DNA of 64,000 nucleotides, taken from the NCBI GenBank assembly GCA_014155875.1, contig JACEFZ010028321.1, positions 62,001-126,000 of the forward strand, written 5' to 3'. The notes below the pieces were generated by a model. That model ran no database searches. It was not told the DNA's origin and saw only the letters and a list, made by a program, of their open reading frames with translations. The translations under genes and the position numbers were made by a program. This DNA is from Cepaea nemoralis. Its lineage: Eukaryota; Mollusca; Gastropoda; Stylommatophora; Helicidae. Numbering within the stretch: the first letter of the stretch is position 1; each line of letters begins with the position of its first letter. Below, piece by piece: positions 57,290-64,000 of the stretch.

Positions 57290-58625
57290 CCCTTCTCGTT
57301 TTCTTGCCCTAATGTAGTCACTCTAATAACATCTTTTCTATCAAACAGAAAGCAAGTAGTATCACATAATAAATCTCTGTCTCAAACCACTACCTTCAAT
57401 ATTGGAGTACCGCAAGGCTCTATTATTTGCCATATATATTAACGATCTACCTTTGCATCTTTCGTCGTCCTGCGACCTATTTGCAGACGACTGTACAGTG
57501 TATACAAACGCTGAAAACTATTTTGCTGGAGTCGTCTTTGCAACAAGAATTAAATAATGTAGTTAGGTGGAGCTTTGCAAACCGTATGCAAATTAAAATC
57601 ACTAAAACAAAATCAATGTTATTAACAACCAGACAAAGACTTCAAACTCTAAGCTCACACACATCACTTCAACTTCACATCGATAACATGCCAGTAGAAA
57701 GTGTAATTGAGCACAAAACATTAGGCCTATTCATTGATAGAAACCTAACCTTTCCCACGTTCAAGCGCTCATTAAACAAACAGCGAAAAAAGTTTACCAA
57801 CTTGCCAAAATTAAAAATGTCCTTGATGAGGACACAAGGAAAATATTCTATACTTCTCATATACAGACACATTTTGACTACTGCTCTACAATCTGGGACG
57901 GTTGTTCTAATTCAAACACCAAGTGACTTTACTCACTCCAGAAACGGGCAATGGGTCTAATTGATAGCAAACATTTATCTGACAATCCTAGCCTGCATAA
58001 AACGCCTTCAGTTACTACCACGCCGCAAACACCTGCTTTTCAATAAGGCTAAACTAATTCACAAAATCCTACATCGGAATGCCCCAAATTACCTTTGGCC
58101 GTTGTTTAAATATAATGCTAGACACAGTTAACGTTTAAATATATTACACATTCCGAAGCCTAGGATTGACTTATACAAACAAGCTTAGCATACTCTGCAG
58201 CTCAGCTGTGGAACAATCTTCTACAAGAAATCAAAGACATCACCAATCCCTATTCATGTAATCGAAAATTAATCGAACACTATCTCAGTACAGATTACCT
58301 TCCCCCTTAATAATAGAAATAATAACAAAACCCTAGTATAACAGCCAGTCCCCTTTTGGTAGTAGGCCAGTACTATTCCACATGGCTAATAAGTGTCACA
58401 CCATTATCTAATATTACTGAGTCATGTAGTTTTGATGTTCGCATTTTGCCCATGCCTTTATAATGCATATCTTTTATATTGTTGCTGTTCTCTGTTAGCC
58501 TTGGATGATGTGTGAATGAAATAATGTATGAAAGAGAGTGATAGAAGGGCAGAATGTTAGATGGGCCTGCGTGCCCAATTCTTAACACTTTGAAAATAAA
58601 GTTTGTTCGTTCGTTAGTTCGTTCA
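57290..58625 (+). mobile_element. CR1/L2-like LINE fragment with (GTTC)n tail
   Basis: Decayed frames: GVPQGS-like before 57420, ICHIYINDLPLHLSSSCDLF-type text, a FADDCTVY box at about 57485, LHIDNMPVESVIEHKTLGLF (intact frame 57427-57960), then YSLQKRAMGLID and a C-terminal relic to 58300. It ends AATAAAGTTTGTTCGTTCGT, a short tandem tail rather than poly(A), as in CR1-group elements. Confidence 0.65.
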
Positions 58626-58639
58626 TGTTATCCTGTAAT

Positions 58640-58900
58640 GGATCATAGGCCCTCATCCAACCTCTCCTGTCTTTTACCATGTGCGGCTCCCTCCATGTGG
58701 CCCCATATTATTCATGAATTCTCTAATTCTTGTTTTTTCCATGTGTTGTTAGGCCTATTTCTGTTTCTTTTGCCCTGTGGGTTCCAGTGAGAGGTCTTTC
58801 TAGTTATACTACTACAGGTGTTCTCATTGAGTGTTCTGTCCGGTGCCATGTCTGCCTCACCTTGATATACTGACATTTGTTTGGTTGTTTGCATCAGCCC
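58640..58900 (-). mobile_element. Non-LTR LINE C-terminal fragment, reverse
   Basis: The - strand frame has SSITRKTSHWNPQGKRNRNR and NNTWKKQELE, then WGHMEGAAH, a decayed version of the common GKRKRGRPxxTWRR ... GxxWGxxxxLAQ LINE C-terminus. Confidence 0.6.
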
Positions 58901-59227
58901 TGTGTTTGTGATTCTGTCATACCATTGTCATGCTTCCATTCTGTGCAGGCACCAGTTAATGGATGTCTGTGGTTTATTCATAAGTGACATTGATTCACCA
59001 GGCCAATCTTGGCAAATCATTTTCCATTTTCATTTATTTCTCCAGTTGTTTCCTCGTAATCTCTTCATGACCCATGTTATTTTGTATTATCTTGGCATTC
59101 GGGTCATCCATCAACATTTTGATATTGCCTCATTTCTTTGATTACCTATAATACTTTGAGTTTCCATGTAACATTCTTTAATGCACTCATCCTTATAATT
59201 TTTGTTGTTGCATAACAGGATCACATG

Positions 59228-59372
<145 letters not shown>

Positions 59373-59892
59373 CCCCCTCCTTTATTGTTGTTTTGCTTTT
59401 GTTTTTTTTTAAATTTTAGGTGTTATTTTTCTAGATCTCACCACTTTCCAGTCTCTTAGAACTCTTCTCTGTCTCATCAGATAACATTAAGGCCAATCTT
59501 TCACTATGAGGGACATTTTCTTTTGTATTGTTTGAGAACAGCACTGTTTCACCCTTTGCCTGCTCCCTTCCAGTTTGTTTTGCTTGATCATAATCCCCAA
59601 ATGGTAGTATTATATTTAATTTCTCCTACCGCTTGTGCTGTTGTTCCTAGTTCGTACATAGTTCTAACATCAAGGTGCTGATTCTGCAGATTTTCCCAGA
59701 TGAAAGGAAGTCAGCGATCCAGACTCGCTACATCTATCTCAACATTGCATTAAACTACTTCTTTTCTAAATCCCTGCTTGTCTTTAAATGATAACACCTG
59801 TTATTTTCTTGTGCCACATTGTTTGAGAACATTCGTATTAGTAAAGTAAATACTAAATGAAATCAAACTTATACTGATTCCTCATGATGCAG

Positions 59893-60002
59893 ATGGCGCA
59901 AGGCTATAGAGAGTGGTGCTGAGAAAGGCTACTGGGAGCATGTGTCTGGTTCTGGTATCACAGGTTCCGTCCATCTTCTGATGGATGACTTCAACCCAGC
60001 AT
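59893..60002 (+). CDS. HP1BP3-like gene, coding exon 8 (second H15, second half)
   Basis: The acceptor is TGATGCAG and completes Arg. WRKAIESGAEKGYWEHVSGS and GITGSVHLLMDDFNPA form the last helix and the closing hairpin (SGSGxTGS) of the second H15 domain. The donor is CAT|GTGAGT in phase 1, so coding continues beyond. I found no further exon before 64000. Confidence 0.88.
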
Positions 60003-60309
60003 GTGAGTAACCTTGTGTCAGCAGTTTAGTTTATATTTCTTCAACTTGAAGCACGCTTTCCTACCACATCTTTGTTGTTTGTATTTGTGAGTTCATGTAA
60101 ATGTTGTTACTTGTTGAATGTGACTGCTCCTTAAATTAATTATACCAAATTGTGTTCTTAACCACAAAAGATCCCAGAAAATGTGCCTGGTTAAATGGCA
60201 TATTCAAACAGAACCATTGTGTTAATTTTTACTTGCAAATTAATTTTGTCAATCAGACAGATAGTGAATTTAACGTTCACCCACAAATGTATTGAAAGTT
60301 AAATTAAAC

Positions 60310-60310
60310 C

Positions 60311-60342
<32 letters not shown>
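60310..60342. repeat. Poly(C) tract
   Basis: About 30 consecutive C in intron 8 of the host gene. Confidence 0.9.
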
Positions 60343-60343
<1 letters not shown>

Positions 60344-60349
60344 AAGTTT

Positions 60350-60940
60350 TTCTTGCCAATTTATACCCTTATGGGCGAGTTGCCAGGCTTACGAGATTTT
60401 ATGAACAACAGATGCAGTATACACACAAAATATCCAGCAAAAAAAATGTATGTAAGCAGTATAATCAAGCGAGCAGCAGATGAAACAGTGTTTATGCAAC
60501 ATGCTGAACACAACTTTGGCAACACCGTTTAGCAATTTACTTTATACCAAGCAATGACAGGAGGTGCAATGTTTGCTCAGATGTTGAATGAAACCAAAGG
60601 TAGCATATTGCAGTATGGTGCAGATACTGCCATACACATTTTTAACCAGAAGAATTGTTAGTTGCATGTCATTTACACTTTGTTGTCATGTTTTGACCAA
60701 AACCTAAGAATAGAAAAAGTTCAATGCAACAGCAAGAATGTGAGTGGATGTGGAGAAAACGTGTAAATTAAATTGCACATTTATACAAGAGATAGAAACA
60801 TTGTGAAGAGGAGTTGGGTAATGAATCAACAGAGTAAAAACAGTTAAAGGATTTTTGAACAATCCCAGCTAGAGTGCTATTAATGAAACTCAATGGCAGA
60901 CCTCTGGATATCAATGTAAAACTGGCATATGCATCAACAG
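60350..60940. other. Intron sequence, possibly decayed RTE
   Basis: No clear feature, though it leads into the RTE endonuclease relic that begins at about 60950. Confidence 0.35.
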
Positions 60941-61335
60941 CAGATAACACAGAGGAAGATAATAACTGTATTTTGTAATGAGTTAGACATGGCTTTTGGA
61001 ACAGTGCAAAACTGGAAACAAAAGTGACGCTCGGGGACTTCAGTACTAAAGAGTGCGGTGAAAAAAGTGACTGGTGGTTACGGCCTAGGTGAAAGAAATA
61101 AACAAGGGGACATATTGATGGCAAGGGAATAATTACATGATGTTCTGATAGGCAACACTAGGTTCAAACAAGATCCTTGACACTTGTTACTTGGAAAAGA
61201 TTTTAAGATAATGTTGGCAGCAAATAGCAGCTATAAGAGTTGACAACCTTGTCGGAACATTTAATTGCATAACAAATGGTGTCAGATAAGAATGTGTGCT
61301 GTCCCCTGGTTTGTGTTTATTATGTATTGTATAAG

Positions 61336-61545
61336 TTTGGGAGCCGTGGTACCGCAGTGGCTGGCACACTTGTCTGTCCACACAGTGGTCGTGTGTTCAA
61401 ATCCCCATTGAGACAGATTGTTTAATTGACCTGTGCACCCAGGTCGATCCATCCAAAAATGAGTGCCATGAAATATCCTGGGAAATCAGGGCACCGACAG
61501 GATGTTAATCACCCCACCTGTTGGATGCCAGTTGGTCTATTCACA
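61336..61545 (+). mobile_element. tRNA-derived SINE, source of the satellite
   Basis: Head with A-box-like CGTGGTACCGCAGTGGCTGG and B-box-like GTGTTCAAATCCCC, body with GTCGATCCATCCAAAAATGA, then GGGCACCGACAGGATGTTAA, which is the first satellite monomer. Related SINEs without the expansion are at 11881 and 19970. Confidence 0.8.
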
Positions 61546-62111
61546 TACAAGGGAAGTTAGGGCACCGACAGGATGTTAACCCCCTCACCTGTTGAATGCC
61601 AGTTGGTCTATTCACATACAAGGGAAGTTAGGGCACTGACAGGATGTTAACCACCTCACCTGTTGGATGCCAGTTGGTTTATTCACATACAAGGGAAGTT
61701 AGGGCACTGACAGGATGTTAACCACCTCACCTGTTGTATGCCAGTTGGTCTATTCACATACAAGGGAAGTCAGGGCACCGACAGGATGTTAACCACCTCA
61801 CCTGTTGTATGCCAGTTGGTCTATTCACATACAAGGGAAGTCAAGGCACCGACAGGATGTTAACCACCTCACCTGTTGAATGCCAGTTGGTCTATTCACA
61901 TACAAGGGAAGTCGATGCACTGACAGGATGTTAACCACCTCACCTGTTGAATGTCAGTTGGTCTATTCACATACAAGGGAAGTCAGGGCACTGACAGGAT
62001 GTTAACCACCTCACCTGTTGTATGCCAGTTGGTCTATTCACATACAAGGGAAGTCAAGGCACTGACAGGATGTTAACCACCTCACCTGTTGAATGCCAGT
62101 TGGTCTATTCA
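61480..62111 (+). repeat. 71-bp satellite array, left block (~9 units)
   Basis: Unit: GGGCACCGACAGGATGTTAA + CCACCTCACCTGTTGAATGC + CAGTTGGTCTATTCACATAC + AAGGGAAGTCA. Copies differ at a few sites only (for example TTGAATGC/TTGTATGC, GTTAG/GTCAG). Confidence 0.95.
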
Positions 62112-62622
62112 GCATGTAATCCATACATGAACACAAATATTTACAAAATACGGCATGTTGTTTGTGATTTTCCGTCACCTATACGGCAATATACAAACAC
62201 ATTTTCAGAATCATAATCACTTTCTTTAAAGTCCGACTCACGACTGCTAATGCAAAGTAACGCTTTGCACTGATATCTAGCTCCGATTAATAGTCAACTT
62301 CGTGCCCTTTAATGTCATTTAAAATGAACCTAGCGAAATCTCGGCTATCACTTGAAGAATCGCCGAAATCCATTTTGAAAAACAGCGTAAAAATCCCGAA
62401 AACTATCAATAATTGTCCTTAAAAGTCTGTTTAAATTGATACTATCGCGTTTACAAATGGCGGCCACGTTGTCAAGCTGTAGGCGAAAGCGAAAGTAGCC
62501 GTCGGAAGTGTCGGAAAGCCGAGAGATCGCGATTTTACAATGCATAATAGTATCGGCCGGAATTGGCCGCTACGATCGTTTTCTCGCATCGGCCGGAATC
62601 AGACGCTATGCCTTGTAAAGGG
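62112..62622 (-). mobile_element. piggyBac derivative, left-truncated, inside the satellite
   Basis: Matches 29340-29837 closely and ends ATGCCTTGTAAAGGG next to TTAA at 62623-62626. That TTAA belongs to a satellite monomer (GATGTTAACC), so the transposon landed in the array. The left inverted end and part of a monomer are deleted at 62111. Confidence 0.9.
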
Positions 62623-63097
62623 TTAACCACCTCACCTGTTGTATGCCAGTTGGTCTATTCACATACAAGGGAAGTCAAGGCACTGACAGGATGTTAACCA
62701 CCTCACCTGTTGAATGCCAGTTGGTCTATTCACATACAAGGGAAGTCAGGGCACCGACAGGATGTTAACCACCTCACCTGTTGTATGCCAGTTGGTCTAT
62801 TCACATACAAGGGAAGTTAGGGCACCGACAGGATGTTAACCACCTCACCTGTTGTATGCCATTTGGTCTATTCACATACAAGGGAAGTTAGGGCACCGAC
62901 AGGATGTTAACCACCTCACCTGTTGTATGCCAGTTGGTCTATTCACATACAAGGGAAGTTAGGGCACCGACAGGATGTTAACCACCTCACCTGTTTAATG
63001 CCAGTTGGTCTATTCACATACAAGGGAAGTCAGGGCACCGACAGGATGTTAACCACCTCACCTGTTGAATGCCAGTTGGTCTATTCACATGCAAGGC
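62623..63097 (+). repeat. 71-bp satellite array, right block (~6.6 units)
   Basis: Same unit as the left block. Confidence 0.95.
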
Positions 63098-63605
63098 TAG
63101 CAACATATGTCCAGTATATCTCCAGGTGTGTTAAAGGGTCTATTACTTGTTATATAATGAGATCTATAGAAAATATGCCAGGGATCCTGATTGGTGGTCA
63201 TAATATCAACAGCTATTTGTTATGCTGAAGAGCCGTGGTAAAGAAACAGCTACAAAATGTGATACAACAATAGAATGGGAAATGCTTAACCAAGTTTGTA
63301 AATTTAAAAACCTAGGAGCAAATATAACATCAGATGGAAGATGTGTGCCAGAGATTAAGAGCAGAATAGGTCTTGCAAAAGCTGCATTTTCAGAAAATGA
63401 AAAGTGTCTTAATAAGTCACTGTCATTGAATGTCGGGAAGGGAGTTACAAAATGTTACATAGAACCTGTTTTGCTGAATGACGTTGACGTTGAACATGAA
63501 TGAACAAACCAGGAAGAGCTTGGAAGTGACAGAGATATGGTTCCTAAAACAAATGTTTGAAATATCTTGGACTGCCAGAGTAGCTTAACGGTGATTGCCT
63601 GGATC

Positions 63606-63708
63606 AGACTAATGAAAGTAGAACATTTTATATATATAACTATAAAAGTCAGACTAATGAAAGTAGAACATTATATATATAACTATAAAATCAGACTAAT
63701 GAAAGCAG

Positions 63709-63758
<50 letters not shown>
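63606..63758 (+). repeat. 40-bp triplicate ending in (TA)n
   Basis: Three copies of CAGACTAATGAAAGTAGAAC + ATTATATATATAACTATAAA, the last passing into about 23 TA units. Confidence 0.9.
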
Positions 63759-63759
<1 letters not shown>

Positions 63760-63763
<4 letters not shown>

Positions 63764-64000
63764 AACAATGTTTTCCCATAGTGAATTTCAATAACGAAGA
63801 CACAATAGATTGCATGATTTATTGCCTGGCATATTTCACTGCATCTCGTCAGGTACATACTGCAGAAATCACACAACGTAAAGTGAAATAACTAGATAAA
63901 TCCTTCAATCTGAAATATACACATATTCGCACAATAATGTCGATTGTCTACCACGGTAATTTTAAACTGACTAACATGTCTTTCTGCTTGCACAAGGCCG
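63760..64000. other. Right edge, nothing recognised
   Basis: AT-rich, no feature seen; no further exon of the host gene. Confidence 0.4.

Larger units (their letters stand above)
60950..63600 (+). mobile_element. BovB-type RTE copy split by SINE + satellite
   Basis: The endonuclease relic VTGGYGLGERNKQGDILMA is at about 61065. RT text AAIRVDNLVGTFNCITNGVR and a CVLSPGL-like piece runs to about 61333. The frame resumes after the satellite at about 63150 with MRSIENMPGILIGGHNINS, then VCKFKNLGANITSDGRCVPE (63222-63503 frame) and CYIEPVLL. The same order is seen in the copies at 38765 and 20280, proving that 61336-63110 was inserted or expanded inside one RTE. Confidence 0.85.

Noticed and set aside
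61187..63600. Two separate RTE insertions
   Set aside because: The RT order continues exactly across the SINE/satellite block when compared with the copy at 38765, so a single split copy is simpler.

Overview
This is nuclear DNA from an intron-rich animal. The mix of elements (Polinton, RNase H-bearing non-LTR elements, BovB-type RTE, pogo, mariner, piggyBac and many tRNA-derived SINEs) suggests an invertebrate, most likely a lophotrochozoan such as a mollusc. The taxon is an inference, because no taxon-specific gene is present. I see no bacterial operon, CRISPR array, rRNA gene or convincing functional tRNA gene.

The only host gene I can support starts at 30188 and leaves the window on the right. 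It is a linker-histone-like protein of the HP1BP3 type on the + strand. Eight coding exons (30218-30483, 33118-33241, 38473-38634, 41308-41439, 42975-43055, 49616-49763, 56589-56757, 59893-60002) join in frame with matching phases to about 397 residues. The order is an acidic/basic N-terminus, a winged-helix-like segment resembling the RFX family, a first H15 domain, a Lys/Glu-rich linker and a second H15 domain. Its introns make up about half of the window and are packed with mobile elements.

Layout: 1-4140 is a decayed Polinton/Maverick on the - strand (ATPase, two small virion-type genes, integrase, major capsid protein) carrying a SINE. 4190-21400 is a patchwork of broken non-LTR retrotransposons, SINEs and microsatellites, including an RNase H-type LINE at 12601-15018 bounded by inverted-repeat arms of about 470 bp. 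21400-30187 holds a 1.3-kb inverted-repeat DNA transposon with an 8-bp target duplication, a 42-bp minisatellite, a pogo-like transposase pseudogene and a 694-bp piggyBac derivative with TTAA ends. 30188-60002 is the host gene. Its introns hold a solo LTR, local tandem duplications, a 40-bp array, a 48-bp array containing a perfectly inverted SINE dimer, a mariner inverted dimer and a 5.8-kb LTR element with no visible gag-pol. 60003-64000 contains an RTE copy split by a SINE whose body has expanded into a 71-bp satellite, itself invaded by a piggyBac derivative.

Exact target-site duplications can be read directly for many insertions, so the order of events can be reconstructed at several places.
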